The notes under the pieces are model-generated. The model made no database searches. It saw nothing but the letters and a program-made list of their open reading frames with translations, and was not told where the DNA came from. 64,000 nucleotides of DNA from Pantoea sp. BAV 3049. GTDB taxonomy: Bacteria > Pseudomonadota > Gammaproteobacteria > Enterobacterales > Enterobacteriaceae. The translations under genes and the position numbers were made by a program. The DNA lies in NCBI RefSeq assembly GCF_009765445.1, contig NZ_WHOY01000031.1:3143764-3207763 (forward strand). The letters are read 5' to 3'. Numbering within the stretch: the stretch's first letter is position 1; the number at the start of each line of letters is the position of its first letter. Below are positions 38,047-46,897 of the stretch, in pieces.

Positions 38047-40032
38047 TCAGCAGATAGCGGCCAGCACTCCATCGCAGGAGCTGGCCTTTAACAGCCTTTC
38101 AAGGCGGCTTTCATCGCTGACCACTTCATTTAGCGCCTCCAGCAGTCCAATATGCGACAGGTTGCAGGACGGCACCAGCACCACGATCATCAGCGGGTTA
38201 ATGCTGACCGGCACATCATCAAACTGCAACGGATGCTTCAACTTGAGCAAAGAAAGTGCACCCGTCCCGCTCTGCTTTGGCGGTTCAGCATGCAGCAGCA
38301 ATACCCGGGCCGACAGATAACGATTCAGCCCTTCCCGCTCGATAGTCGCCACGATCTGCGCGACATACTCCGGACCAATCACTCCCTGTTCCAGCAATGG
38401 CCTGGCCGCAAGCTGCACGGCTGCCCGCCAGCGGGGATGACGCCCACAGTAGCTGACCCGTCCCTGCAGATACTCCGCCAGCGTCTTTTTATGCACCGGT
38501 TTATCGGCTGGATACGCAACATCATCCCCGCCCTCCAGCAGCAGGCGGAGCTGTAATTTTTCACGCGCATCCAGCATATGCTGAACGCGAATAACCGTTG
38601 CACCCGGGTACTTACCCTGTGGCAACGCAACAGTGCTGACCACCAGGCGGGTGCCATCCGGCACTCCCTGCTGCTCCAGCTGGCTGACGGAACAGTGTTC
38701 GATCGCCAGCGGCACAATGGTCAGATTACGCAGCTGATTCTCCAGCAGCGCCGTGGAAGAGAGGCCGCCCTCGGTGACCAGCAGCAGCGATTGCTCACGG
38801 GTTTCCCGTCGTTTATCGAGCCATGCGACAAAACTGATGGCAATATAACTCAGTTCATCATCGCTGAAGACCACCTGATAAGCCTGCTCAAGCCCTGCAA
38901 CAGCCTGGCGACAGAGGCGGAATATCAGCGGATAGCGCTGGATAACCTCTTGCCGCAGCACATTCTCACTGTGAATATGAAACAGGCAGCGCTGCAGCGC
39001 CGGGCCAAGGTGGGCGAATAATCGCGTCACCAGTCGCGAAATATCCACAAAATACACGCCTGACAGGGACTGGAAATCGTCAATCAGACGATGAATACAG
39101 GCGATTAACCGGCGGTCTTCCTCGCCATTGCCCGGCTGGCTGTTCAGGCTTTTACTGGTGGAAAGCAGCAGGCAGAAGAACAACGTGTTGCAGGAGTGGG
39201 GCTTGCAACCCAGCGTTTCGGTCAGCCTGGCGTTAAGCAACGCCGCCGCTTCGCATTCCGGCCTGCGGCGCAGCCAGCTCACCTGTGCAGGACTGAAGAT
39301 AATCAGTTTTCCCTGCTGCGTCTGCAACAAACAGAACAGCACCATATGGTGCATCAGCCGCTTATCCTTGTCGGTGAAGTCTCGCCAGAGATACTCTCCG
39401 GCAACCGCAATAGCCTTGTCGGTTGCCTGCTGTACCTGTCCGGATGAAACCCCCAACGCCTGCAACTGGCTCAGTAAAATACTGGTTATTCGCTTTTCAG
39501 CCTGCCCGTCGGCGTACTTCAGCATGTGTTGCAGTGTTTGCATCACGCACAGGTTGATTTGTAATGCATTGCCGGTGATTTGATAGCCCTTCTTCCTGCT
39601 CACCGACAGCGTCAGACCATGCTCACATTGCAGGCTTTCTTTCAGCAGTTGCAGATCGTGAAGCGTGGTATTTCGACTGACGTTATTCAGCAGAGAAACC
39701 GACTGAGTAAACTGTGGAGCGTGGCTGCAGACGAGAAAGAACAGAATATGGTCACGGCGTTCATCCGCCCGCAGCTTGTAGCCGGGACCGCCCAGCTGGG
39801 CAATCTTCTTCAGGATTGAGCCGGATTCCCCCACGCCAAACCTCAGCCCGGAGTCAGGTAGCCGGGTGAGCGGAGAAAAATCCTGCTGGCTCAGCCAGTC
39901 GTTAATTTTCCCCCAGCGATAGTAGAAATTGCGTTGCGGCAGGCCAATCCGCTGGCACAGACCGTCAACGGATAAACCGGGATCGGTTGCCACCTCTCTC
40001 AGGATGGTGATGGCAAGATGATCAAGTTGCAT
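38047..40032 (-). CDS. BglG-type transcriptional regulator with PRD, EIIB-like and EIIA domains
   Basis: PTS-controlled transcription factor of 661 residues: an N-terminal HTH region (1-150), two PRD modules in the middle (MHHMVLFCLLQTQQ; LSYIAISFVAWLDKRRE), an EIIB-like stretch (about 400-500) and a C-terminal EIIA domain whose LLLHAEPPKQSG carries the phosphorylatable His. It probably senses the adjacent PTS and activates the cluster that precedes it. I start at 40032 (MQLDHLAITILREV) because GAGGGAG lies just before it. E. coli uses the unrelated UlaR for its ula operon. Confidence 0.86.
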   Translation of the reverse strand: MQLDHLAITILREVATDPGLSVDGLCQRIGLPQRNFYYRWGKINDWLSQQDFSPLTRLPDSGLRFGVGESGSILKKIAQLGGPGYKLRADERRDHILFFLVCSHAPQFTQSVSLLNNVSRNTTLHDLQLLKESLQCEHGLTLSVSRKKGYQITGNALQINLCVMQTLQHMLKYADGQAEKRITSILLSQLQALGVSSGQVQQATDKAIAVAGEYLWRDFTDKDKRLMHHMVLFCLLQTQQGKLIIFSPAQVSWLRRRPECEAAALLNARLTETLGCKPHSCNTLFFCLLLSTSKSLNSQPGNGEEDRRLIACIHRLIDDFQSLSGVYFVDISRLVTRLFAHLGPALQRCLFHIHSENVLRQEVIQRYPLIFRLCRQAVAGLEQAYQVVFSDDELSYIAISFVAWLDKRRETREQSLLLVTEGGLSSTALLENQLRNLTIVPLAIEHCSVSQLEQQGVPDGTRLVVSTVALPQGKYPGATVIRVQHMLDAREKLQLRLLLEGGDDVAYPADKPVHKKTLAEYLQGRVSYCGRHPRWRAAVQLAARPLLEQGVIGPEYVAQIVATIEREGLNRYLSARVLLLHAEPPKQSGTGALSLLKLKHPLQFDDVPVSINPLMIVVLVPSCNLSHIGLLEALNEVVSDESRLERLLKASSCDGVLAAIC

Positions 40033-40048
40033 GCTTTCTCCCTCAACT

Positions 40049-40070
40049 GCCGGTGCGGGCTGGCACCGGC
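40049..40070. other. Stem-loop directly before the BglG-type regulator
   Basis: GCCGGTGC and GCACCGGC form a perfect eight-pair stem with a six-base loop in the 49-base gap between the lactonase stop and the regulator start. No T run follows. It could slow read-through or protect the mRNA end. Confidence 0.5.
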
Positions 40071-40081
40071 GGCGGTTCCAT

Positions 40082-41152
40082 TCAGAGAAATGATGGGAAT
40101 GGCAGGTCCGTTTCTGCCTCGAAAATATCAGGGAAACCACGTGGATGTTGGTAAACCCGCCGGTTTTTATCCCGTGGATAAACAAACTTCCCGCCCGGCT
40201 GCCAGATAAAAGGGACAAACTGATACTGCAGACGGTCGCGACGCATGGCGTACAGCGTCAGGATTTCATTACAGTCGGCCAGCATATTGCTCCAGATATC
40301 GTGGTGAACCGGGATCACCACTTCGGTACGCAGCGCTTCCGCCATACGCAGGATGTCAACTGCAGTCATTTTGTCGGTGATGCCGATCGGGTTTTCACCA
40401 AATGATCCCAGCGCGATGTCAATTTTGTGCTCCCGACCGTGTTGCGCATACATATTTGAGTAGTGACAATCGCCGGAGTGATAAATATTGCCGCCCGGTG
40501 TTTTCAGCAGATAGCTGACCGAACGCAGATCCATATCCGGGATGTCGCCGGAGCCGCAGTCGGCCAGCGGCTCCGGTGGATCGGTGATCAGAATGGTACG
40601 ATCGCAGGACTCCAGCACCACGATCTCCATGTCTTTCACTTTAAGCACATCCCCCGGTGCCACCACCTTGCAGCGACTGACCGGTACGCCCCATTGCACC
40701 CACAAGTCCACACAGGCCTGAGGGCCGATAAAGGGCACCTCATCACCGCAGTTCTGCAGCACCGCAGCGGCAACATTAATATCGATATGATCGGCATGGT
40801 AATGCGTCGCCAGCACCGCATCAATTTCACGAATGGCAAACGGATCCAGAACAAATGGCGTGTTACGCAGGTTCGGCTGGGCGATGCGGGCACCGCTCAT
40901 CCGCGCCATCTGATGGCTGGGTTTCATGGCGGGCAAATCCTTGCGGCGTTTGCCGGTACCACACCAGAAGTCGATGCAGACATTGGCGTTTCCGGGCGTT
41001 TTTACCCATAACCCGACGCAGCCCAGCCACCACATCGCCACCGATCCGGCTGCCACCTGCTCTGCCGCAATCTCATCATTCAGCCAGCTTCCCCACTCGG
41101 GAAAAGTGTTGAGGATCCACGATTCGCGGGTGATCTCTTTTATATTGCTCAT
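40082..41152 (-). CDS. ulaG: UlaG-like L-ascorbate-6-phosphate lactonase
   Basis: Metallo-beta-lactamase-fold lactonase of 356 residues (E. coli UlaG 354). Metal motif [10 protein letters not shown] at 117-124, later [15 protein letters not shown] and [11 protein letters not shown]. It opens the lactone ring of ascorbate-6-phosphate in the E. coli pathway. Overlaps the preceding decarboxylase gene by four bases. Confidence 0.9.
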   Translation of the reverse strand: MSNIKEITRESWILNTFPEWGSWLNDEIAAEQVAAGSVAMWWLGCVGLWVKTPGNANVCIDFWCGTGKRRKDLPAMKPSHQMARMSGARIAQPNLRNTPFVLDPFAIREIDAVLATHYHADHIDINVAAAVLQNCGDEVPFIGPQACVDLWVQWGVPVSRCKVVAPGDVLKVKDMEIVVLESCDRTILITDPPEPLADCGSGDIPDMDLRSVSYLLKTPGGNIYHSGDCHYSNMYAQHGREHKIDIALGSFGENPIGITDKMTAVDILRMAEALRTEVVIPVHHDIWSNMLADCNEILTLYAMRRDRLQYQFVPFIWQPGGKFVYPRDKNRRVYQHPRGFPDIFEAETDLPFPSFL

Positions 41153-41793
41153 GCTGATGTCCTTTTTCCTGAGACGATTTTTCGAAATGCGCTGGCGGCG
41201 TGGGCACGGTCAGCGGCGTTGAGAATGGCTCCTCCGACAATAACAATCTCCGGAGCAAGCTGCTGCTGGATCTCCCCGATGCTCTCCAGGGAGATCCCTC
41301 CCGCCAGTGCAACCGGCAATCCTGTTGCGGCGCGGACGGCAATAAGCTCCCGGAAAGCTTCCCGGGGATCGTCGCCGCAGTCGTCATTTTTATGCACACA
41401 CAGTAGTGTCGCTCCAAGCGCCTTCAGCTCGACGGCACGTTGCACGGGATCGCTGGCCGATTGCAGATCGAACACCACTTGTGCCTGATTCTTCCAGGCG
41501 ATAGCCAGCACTTTGCTTACGGCAGTGTCGCTGGCGACGGCCAGCATTGAGTAGTAGTCCGGGCGACAGTGTGCCATCAGCGTGGCTTCCCGCTCCGGTC
41601 CGTCAATGATCTTCATATCCAGAAACAGCGGTTTATCGGGGAAGATCGCTCTGATTTCACCGACGATCGAGATGCCGCAGAGTTTCAGTAACGAGGTGCC
41701 TACTTCAATGATATCGACCTGCGCGCCCGCCTCACGGACCACAGTTAAAGCCTGCTGCCGGTCCAGCAAATCCAGAGCCAGTTGTATTTTCAT
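41149..41793 (-). CDS. Orotidine-monophosphate-decarboxylase-superfamily enzyme (3-keto-L-gulonate-6-P decarboxylase or hexulose-6-P synthase type)
   Basis: TIM barrel of 214 residues beginning [28 protein letters not shown] has the D-x-K-x-x-D metal/substrate motif and VALAGGI plus IVIVGGAI form the phosphate site. In an ascorbate operon it would be UlaD (3-keto-L-gulonate-6-phosphate decarboxylase). By eye the N terminus and the CVHKN segment look closer to 3-hexulose-6-phosphate synthases. The start at 41793 follows GGAGGG; four codons upstream are discarded. Confidence 0.78.
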   Translation of the reverse strand: MKIQLALDLLDRQQALTVVREAGAQVDIIEVGTSLLKLCGISIVGEIRAIFPDKPLFLDMKIIDGPEREATLMAHCRPDYYSMLAVASDTAVSKVLAIAWKNQAQVVFDLQSASDPVQRAVELKALGATLLCVHKNDDCGDDPREAFRELIAVRAATGLPVALAGGISLESIGEIQQQLAPEIVIVGGAILNAADRAHAASAFRKIVSGKRTSA

Positions 41794-41808
41794 TTTTCCC
41801 TCCATGGT

Positions 41809-43110
41809 TTACAGCACCAGCCCGAAAGCCGTGCCAGTCAATTTAAGCAGGTATAACAGCGGTAAAAAAATCAGGGTAAAGTCGATGTTGGAGAACATCA
41901 GCCCGGAGCCAAACAGCGGCCCCATTAGCGGATAGAGCAGGATAATCCCCGCATGGGCAATCAGGCTGGTAATAAGGCCAGCAGCCAGCGCCCCCTTATA
42001 GCCACCATATTTATTGCCGAATACCCCCATGGTGCAGCCATCAAAGAACATGATTATCGGGCTGGGAAAAACGATGATGGCGCTGTTAAACAGGATGGTG
42101 GCTCCCATAACCAGTAAGGCTCCGGCCACTGAGGCGATAAAGCCCAGCATTGCTCCAGTCGGTGAATAGGGGAACAGTGCCGGGCAGTCGAGCGCCGGAA
42201 CCGCATCCGGCAGCAGGCGGTCGGAAATGCCCTTAAAAGCGGGAACCACAGAGCCGATAAACATCCTCACCCCCACCAGCAGAACCACCACCCCGGCGGT
42301 AAAGGTCAGCCCCTGCATGCACAGCCAGACTATCCAGTTGGTTTTGCCACTGAGTTCGCTGATCCCCTGCTGACCCACTGACAGCCCAATACCGAGAAAG
42401 ATCAGCGGCATCAGGAAAGCCAGGGAAAGGGTGTTATCGCGAAACATCGACAGGAAGCCCGGCAGCTTCAGCGCTTCGGCATCCTGCAAAGGATTACCGA
42501 CCCTGCGCGCAATCCTGCTTGCCAGCCAGGCTCCCGCCTGCTGATGATGCCCGAGCGTCAGATCGTCACCAACAAATTGCTGTGCCAGCACACGGGTGAT
42601 TGCCGGCGTCAGCGTCCAGTACAGGGCACAAAGCACCGCTCCCGTCACGATTAGCGGCATACCTTTAATCCCCAACACGCCAGGCAGCGACAGCACCATA
42701 AATGTGGCGAGAAAAAGTTGCATATGCACCGTGAGATAGACGTTTTTGCAGCGCCGGAACGGCACGATGAAGATAAAAAACAGGTGCAGCAGGAAGCCAA
42801 GAATAAAGGTCAGCGTCACGTCGTTAGCCAGTTGCAGCATCGCCACCCCAAAGGCCGCCTCGTTAGCGGGAAGTACTCCCTGAATATTCAGCATGCTGTT
42901 GAGCTTACCCATGATCGGGGTCAGTGAGCTGAGCAACGTCCCCGATCCCACGGTCAACACCAACAGTCCGACGATGGTTTTCACTGTTCCATCAATAACT
43001 TCTGTAGCCTTTTTTCGCTGCAGCAGCAGCCCGATTAGCGCAATCAATCCCAGAAACAGCGGGGCCTTGTCCAGTATCTGATAGATGATAAAGCCGACGA
43101 AGTCTTTCAT
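41809..43110 (-). CDS. ulaA: PTS ascorbate-type permease, enzyme IIC (UlaA/SgaT family)
   Basis: Inner-membrane translocator of 433 residues with about 11 hydrophobic segments. PLFLGLIALIGLLLQRKKATEVIDG at the start and the conserved FDGCTMGVFGNKYGG loop place it in the ascorbate family. With the separate IIB and IIA proteins it makes a complete enzyme II. Confidence 0.88.
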   Translation of the reverse strand: MKDFVGFIIYQILDKAPLFLGLIALIGLLLQRKKATEVIDGTVKTIVGLLVLTVGSGTLLSSLTPIMGKLNSMLNIQGVLPANEAAFGVAMLQLANDVTLTFILGFLLHLFFIFIVPFRRCKNVYLTVHMQLFLATFMVLSLPGVLGIKGMPLIVTGAVLCALYWTLTPAITRVLAQQFVGDDLTLGHHQQAGAWLASRIARRVGNPLQDAEALKLPGFLSMFRDNTLSLAFLMPLIFLGIGLSVGQQGISELSGKTNWIVWLCMQGLTFTAGVVVLLVGVRMFIGSVVPAFKGISDRLLPDAVPALDCPALFPYSPTGAMLGFIASVAGALLVMGATILFNSAIIVFPSPIIMFFDGCTMGVFGNKYGGYKGALAAGLITSLIAHAGIILLYPLMGPLFGSGLMFSNIDFTLIFLPLLYLLKLTGTAFGLVL

Positions 43111-43132
43111 GATGTTCTTCTCCAGAACGTTT

Positions 43133-43414
43133 TTATAATCCCTTTTCCTTCAGGAAATTGCCGAGGCTGCTTTCAATCTCCACTTTGCGCACAAAATTGG
43201 TCAGCACCAGTGTTTTAACCTGTAGCTCTTCTGGCATGGTGACCGCCAGCTCGCGGGTGGTGACGTAGACATCAGCGCTGATGCTGCGGATACTGCCGAC
43301 ATCACAGGTATCCACCTGAGCTTCGATCTGCATTTTTTTCAGCACCTGCTCAATGTTCATTTTGGCAATGACGCTGGAGCCCAGGCCCATGCCGCACACG
43401 CAGACAATTTTCAT
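43133..43414 (-). CDS. ulaB: PTS ascorbate-type enzyme IIB
   Basis: 93-residue cytoplasmic phosphocarrier of the lactose/ascorbate IIB fold. The phosphoryl-cysteine is Cys7 in VCVCGMGLGSS. Encoded between the IIA and IIC genes, three bases after the IIA stop. Confidence 0.89.
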   Translation of the reverse strand: MKIVCVCGMGLGSSVIAKMNIEQVLKKMQIEAQVDTCDVGSIRSISADVYVTTRELAVTMPEELQVKTLVLTNFVRKVEIESSLGNFLKEKGL

Positions 43415-43416
43415 TT

Positions 43417-43869
43417 TTATTCTCCCGGTATTGCATGATTAATAGCGCGATACACCTGTTCTGCGTCATCGCACCGTTTTAAAAAAGGCAGGTTCTCTTC
43501 GTCATCCAGATAGCTCACTAATCTGGCCAGCAAATGGATATGGTTGTTTTTATCGGTCGCACATAGGGCAAAAACAATTTGCACCGGATCGTTCTCTTCA
43601 TTCCCGAAGCAGACCGGCTGTGCCAGAGTGACCATACTGATGCCGGTCCTGATCACCGCCGGGCCAGGTCGGGAATGGGCAAAGGCGATGCCTGGGGCCA
43701 CCACGATATACGGCCCCAGCGTCTCGACCGCGCTAATCATCTCTGCCGTGTAGGAAGGAAAGCTGTACTGGCTGGCGACCAGCAGTTCACCTGCAGCAGT
43801 AATCGCCTGCCGCCAGTTGCTGACTTCGATCCGCAGACGAATATTTTCCCGGTTAATAATGTCATCCAT
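43417..43869 (-). CDS. ulaC: PTS ascorbate/mannitol-type enzyme IIA
   Basis: 150 residues of the fructose-mannitol IIA fold, with the phosphoryl-His65 in VVAPGIAFAHSRPG. First gene of the six-gene minus-strand cluster IIA-IIB-IIC-decarboxylase-lactonase-regulator. Its promoter must lie in the AT-rich 43.9-44.1 kb stretch, close to a heptanucleotide repeat. Confidence 0.89.
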   Translation of the reverse strand: MDDIINRENIRLRIEVSNWRQAITAAGELLVASQYSFPSYTAEMISAVETLGPYIVVAPGIAFAHSRPGPAVIRTGISMVTLAQPVCFGNEENDPVQIVFALCATDKNNHIHLLARLVSYLDDEENLPFLKRCDDAEQVYRAINHAIPGE

Positions 43870-44100
43870 CAGGTTTCGGCTCCTGCCTTGTCATTGATGT
43901 GCCTATCCTGGACGCGAAGAGAGAAAAGTTAAAAAACAATCTTTGTCGGAGGCTAATTTAAAAAAATGGGCCAAACATGACATTACTTAGGCTATTTATT
44001 GAAGTTCATCACAATTGAGAAATTTAGTAAGGGAATGACAGTCAGATTTCGGGGTGGAAAATGGAATTTAACAGAAGAAGAAAAAACACAGAATTACGAT
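43870..44100. other. AT-rich spacer upstream of the PTS operon
   Basis: No gene supported. It should contain the PTS operon promoter. Composition drops markedly from the neighbouring PTS genes. Confidence 0.5.
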
Positions 44101-44163
44101 CAACTTCAAACTTCAAACTTCAAACTTCAAACTTCAAACTTCAAACTTCAAACTTCAAACTTC
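44101..44163. repeat. Heptanucleotide tandem repeat, nine units of AAACTTC
   Basis: CAACTTC followed by eight perfect AAACTTC units, 63 bases in all. Seven is not a multiple of three, so a change in copy number would shift any reading frame across it; a short plus-strand frame (43999-44193) does cross it but has no recognisable protein. The tract lies 22 bases beyond the GT25 stop and 232 bases upstream of the PTS IIA start. Confidence 0.95.
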
Positions 44164-44184
44164 ATAAAAAAAATCAACACACCA

Positions 44185-44856
44185 TCAAAATGAACCATAC
44201 TTTTTTATTTCATCAATATGACGAGTAAAACTATCCATTCGATCCATCATCTTTTTTTCGATGTCACTTACATCCGGATTTTGATAGCCCGAACAGGGAT
44301 AAATGCCGTACCATCGATCTTTAGCCATTAACTGTAACCAGTGATAATCCAGGCTCGATTTATCATAGGGAACACCATTTTGCTGCATAACGGCGGATTC
44401 ATGAAAGTTCCGCATCAGTCTCTTGTAGTAAGGCCGGTTAACCAGGTAACTATTGGCCAGGTAAGCAAACTCAACTTTGTAAAATCCTTGTTTTATTTTT
44501 TTGATAATATAGTAACTAGCTGAAAGAAATCCCACATCCCACGGCACACCCTGCAAATTTAAAAAAAAATCGTTTATTCGCCTGCAGGATTCATCATCTT
44601 CGTTGAACATCATGTCATCTTCAAGGATCAGTACGTTCGGCCACTGATTACATTCTGCCATCGCTAAAACACCGGCATGGGACAGAGTACAACCCATGCC
44701 GCCATTTTCTCGTTCAACAGCCTCAAAGCGAACAATTTTTTCCTCTGGCACTCCGACCCTGCCGAGTTCCTTTTGCATCGCTTCATTTCTGTCAGTTCTT
44801 TTTTTTAAATTGATATAGACAACCCTGTCGATAAAACTCCAGTCAATCGCTAACAT
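44185..44856 (-). CDS. Glycosyltransferase family 25 (LPS biosynthesis type)
   Basis: Predicted to add a sugar, often galactose, to lipopolysaccharide or another glycan. The 223 residues begin with VVYINLKKRTDRNEAMQKEL and contain GCTLSHAGVLAMAE and the acidic LILEDDMMF motif of GT25. No signal peptide or membrane segment. Much more AT-rich than its neighbours, suggesting recent gain. No other surface-glycan genes are nearby. Confidence 0.87.
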   Translation of the reverse strand: MLAIDWSFIDRVVYINLKKRTDRNEAMQKELGRVGVPEEKIVRFEAVERENGGMGCTLSHAGVLAMAECNQWPNVLILEDDMMFNEDDESCRRINDFFLNLQGVPWDVGFLSASYYIIKKIKQGFYKVEFAYLANSYLVNRPYYKRLMRNFHESAVMQQNGVPYDKSSLDYHWLQLMAKDRWYGIYPCSGYQNPDVSDIEKKMMDRMDSFTRHIDEIKKYGSF

Positions 44857-44942
44857 GGTTTAAATATTCCTTATCCGGCCATATTCTGCCCAGGCAAATT
44901 GAAGAAAAAAGGACAATGCAGAACCTAATTCTTTGAAAAATA

Positions 44943-45731
44943 TCAGTTCATCCCTTTATCCTGAACGACCAAAAGGCTGCCGTCAGTCTGGATAGTTGAT
45001 TTAAAAGGTAGCTTCTTTTTACAAGGGTCAGAAATAGCCGAATAAGCGATATTCAATTTTCCGGTAACCGATTCGGTGGAGGATATACTTCCCACACCAG
45101 GCCCAAAGAGCGCGGTAGTAGCGGGAAGAGAGGCACAGTTCTCCACACTGAGAAAATGTTCAATAAACCCGATACTTTTCCCTGAAAGTAAGCCCCATGC
45201 TGCCGGTGTTTTCCAGGAACCTATCCGACGCGCTTCATTACTGGCAGTATTAACGGCGTACCCTTCCCAAATATTTCCGGATGAGGAGGAACTGGCCAGG
45301 GTGGCGATAAATTTGTATTCAACATCATATTCAAAGGGCATAAAGGCAGCACAGCTTGAGCCACTTTTCATATCCGCTTCTGAAGTACATTTATCATCCT
45401 GCTTGACGACATTGGGACCAAAGACAGAAAAGATAACTTTAGCCTGATTGTCGCCCCAGGGTTGAATCCCCATATAGTAAGCGCCATTACCGGTCCCACC
45501 ATGAGTAAAAAAGACATATTGTGAGTAATAAAACCCTTTCTCTTTTTTCCCTGATAAAACCTTAATAGGATAAACCAACGTTTTATATCCTTCGGCATTA
45601 TCAGGCATTGATCCAGTAAAGTTAATAATTTGGCCAGCCCATGAACCTTGTGAAGCAAGAGTTATTGTACTGCAGGAAGTCGAAATAGTAACAATAAAAA
45701 ACAATCCGGTTAACAAACGAATTAATCCCAT
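44943..45731 (-). CDS. Secreted or lipoprotein-like hypothetical protein
   Basis: Not recognised with confidence. The 262 residues start with a hydrophobic export signal (MGLIRLLTGLFFIVTIST) followed by SCS, which could be a lipobox-like or signal-peptidase site. The middle (THGGTGNGAYYMGIQPWGDN, then AKVIFSVFGPN) recalls DUF3472-type carbohydrate-associated domains. Four later cysteines may pair. I choose the ATG at 45731 because AGGA precedes it; the frame is open for 12 codons upstream. AT-rich, like the adjacent GT25 gene. Confidence 0.62.
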   Translation of the reverse strand: MGLIRLLTGLFFIVTISTSCSTITLASQGSWAGQIINFTGSMPDNAEGYKTLVYPIKVLSGKKEKGFYYSQYVFFTHGGTGNGAYYMGIQPWGDNQAKVIFSVFGPNVVKQDDKCTSEADMKSGSSCAAFMPFEYDVEYKFIATLASSSSSGNIWEGYAVNTASNEARRIGSWKTPAAWGLLSGKSIGFIEHFLSVENCASLPATTALFGPGVGSISSTESVTGKLNIAYSAISDPCKKKLPFKSTIQTDGSLLVVQDKGMN

Positions 45732-45856
45732 CAGTAATATCCTTATAAAAATAGTGTGCAAATCCAAAACAATCTTATTTTACCATAGCGATTAAAACAT
45801 ATGCACATACAACCTGACTGTTCAATCCTGGAAATAACCGGAAAATAATTTTTACT

Positions 45857-45892
45857 GAAAAAGGCTATTTGTTTAAGAAAAAAAATAGCCTT
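45857..45892 (-). terminator. Terminator of the hpxS-hpxA-puuE operon
   Basis: AAGGCTATTT pairs perfectly with AAATAGCCTT; on the minus strand five T follow. It lies 10 bases after the puuE stop codon. Confidence 0.85.
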
Positions 45893-45902
45893 CAGGAAAT
45901 TA

Positions 45903-46862
45903 TCAGACTGCAGGTGCAGGATGCGTTTTAATCCAGTGTTCGGCAATCTGCTGGCGGGTGCAAATCCACACGTCATCATGCTGCTGGATATAGTCAAGGA
46001 AGCGTTGCAGCGCTTTGAAACGTCCCGGCCGGCCCAGCAGGCGGCAATGCATTCCTATCGACATCATTTTCGGCGAGGCTTCGCCCTCTTCGTACAGTAC
46101 ATCGAAACTGTCTTTCAGATAGGTATAGAACTGCTCAGCCGTGTTGAATCCCTGCGGCGTAGCAAAACGCATGTCGTTAGTTTCCAGCGTGTATGGGATG
46201 ATCAGGTGAGGTTTCACCGTACCATCCTGGCAGGTCACCAGCGACCAGAATGGCAGGTCGTCTCCGTAGTAGTCGCTGTCATAGGTAAACCCACCCTGCT
46301 CGACCACCAGCCGGCGGGTGTTCGGGCTGTCGCGACCTGTGTACCAGCCGGTCGGTGCTTTGCCAAACAGATCGCTCAGCGTGTCCACCGCCTGCTGCAT
46401 ATGCTGGCGCTCGGTTTTCGCATCCATCGCCTGATAATGGATCCAACGCCAGCCATGACTGACCACATCATAGTCAGCAGCTTTAATCGCCGCAACAATT
46501 TCAGGATGACGGGCCAGTGCCATTGCCACGCCAAAGACGGTCAGCGGCAGGCCGCGCTTCTGAAACTCGTTATGAATGCGCCAGAAACCGGCGCGTGAAC
46601 CATATTCGTAAAGCGAATCCATCGACATATGGCGCTCGGGATAGCTGGCTGCGCCAATAATATCCGATAAAAACTGTTCAGAACCGGCATCACCATGCAG
46701 CACGTTGTTTTCCGCACCTTCTTCATAGTTCAGCACGAACTGCACGGCAATTTTTGCTTTCCCTGGCCATGCAGCATCCGGGGGATTCCCGGCGTAACCT
46801 ATCAGGTCACGCGGGTAGCTTTTGTTGAAGCTGTACTCTTTTTTCTCTACGGCATCATTCAT
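45903..46862 (-). CDS. puuE: Allantoinase PuuE (polysaccharide-deacetylase fold)
   Basis: Hydrolyses allantoin to allantoate. The 319 residues belong to the NodB-like group rather than to the amidohydrolase (AllB) group: PRDLIGYAGNPPDAAWPG at the start, FVLNYEEGAEN, SHGWRWIHYQ and GWYTGRDSPNTRRLV. The ATG at 46862 has AGGA eight bases upstream; the frame opens with a TTG two codons earlier. Corresponds to HpxB of Klebsiella. Confidence 0.93.
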   Translation of the reverse strand: MNDAVEKKEYSFNKSYPRDLIGYAGNPPDAAWPGKAKIAVQFVLNYEEGAENNVLHGDAGSEQFLSDIIGAASYPERHMSMDSLYEYGSRAGFWRIHNEFQKRGLPLTVFGVAMALARHPEIVAAIKAADYDVVSHGWRWIHYQAMDAKTERQHMQQAVDTLSDLFGKAPTGWYTGRDSPNTRRLVVEQGGFTYDSDYYGDDLPFWSLVTCQDGTVKPHLIIPYTLETNDMRFATPQGFNTAEQFYTYLKDSFDVLYEEGEASPKMMSIGMHCRLLGRPGRFKALQRFLDYIQQHDDVWICTRQQIAEHWIKTHPAPAV

Positions 46863-46897
46863 GGTCAAAGTCCTGTTGTCGGGCCGACTTAACTCCC

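Noticed and set aside
41149..41793. Formaldehyde fixation (ribulose monophosphate) role for the hexulose-phosphate-synthase-like gene
   Set aside because: No 6-phospho-3-hexuloisomerase is nearby, and it is embedded in a PTS/lactonase operon, so a sugar-acid decarboxylase is more likely.
43999..44193. 64-codon frame across the heptanucleotide repeat
   Set aside because: Coding is created by the repeat itself; the flanks show no recognisable protein and the start has no ribosome site. Reported only as a repeat.
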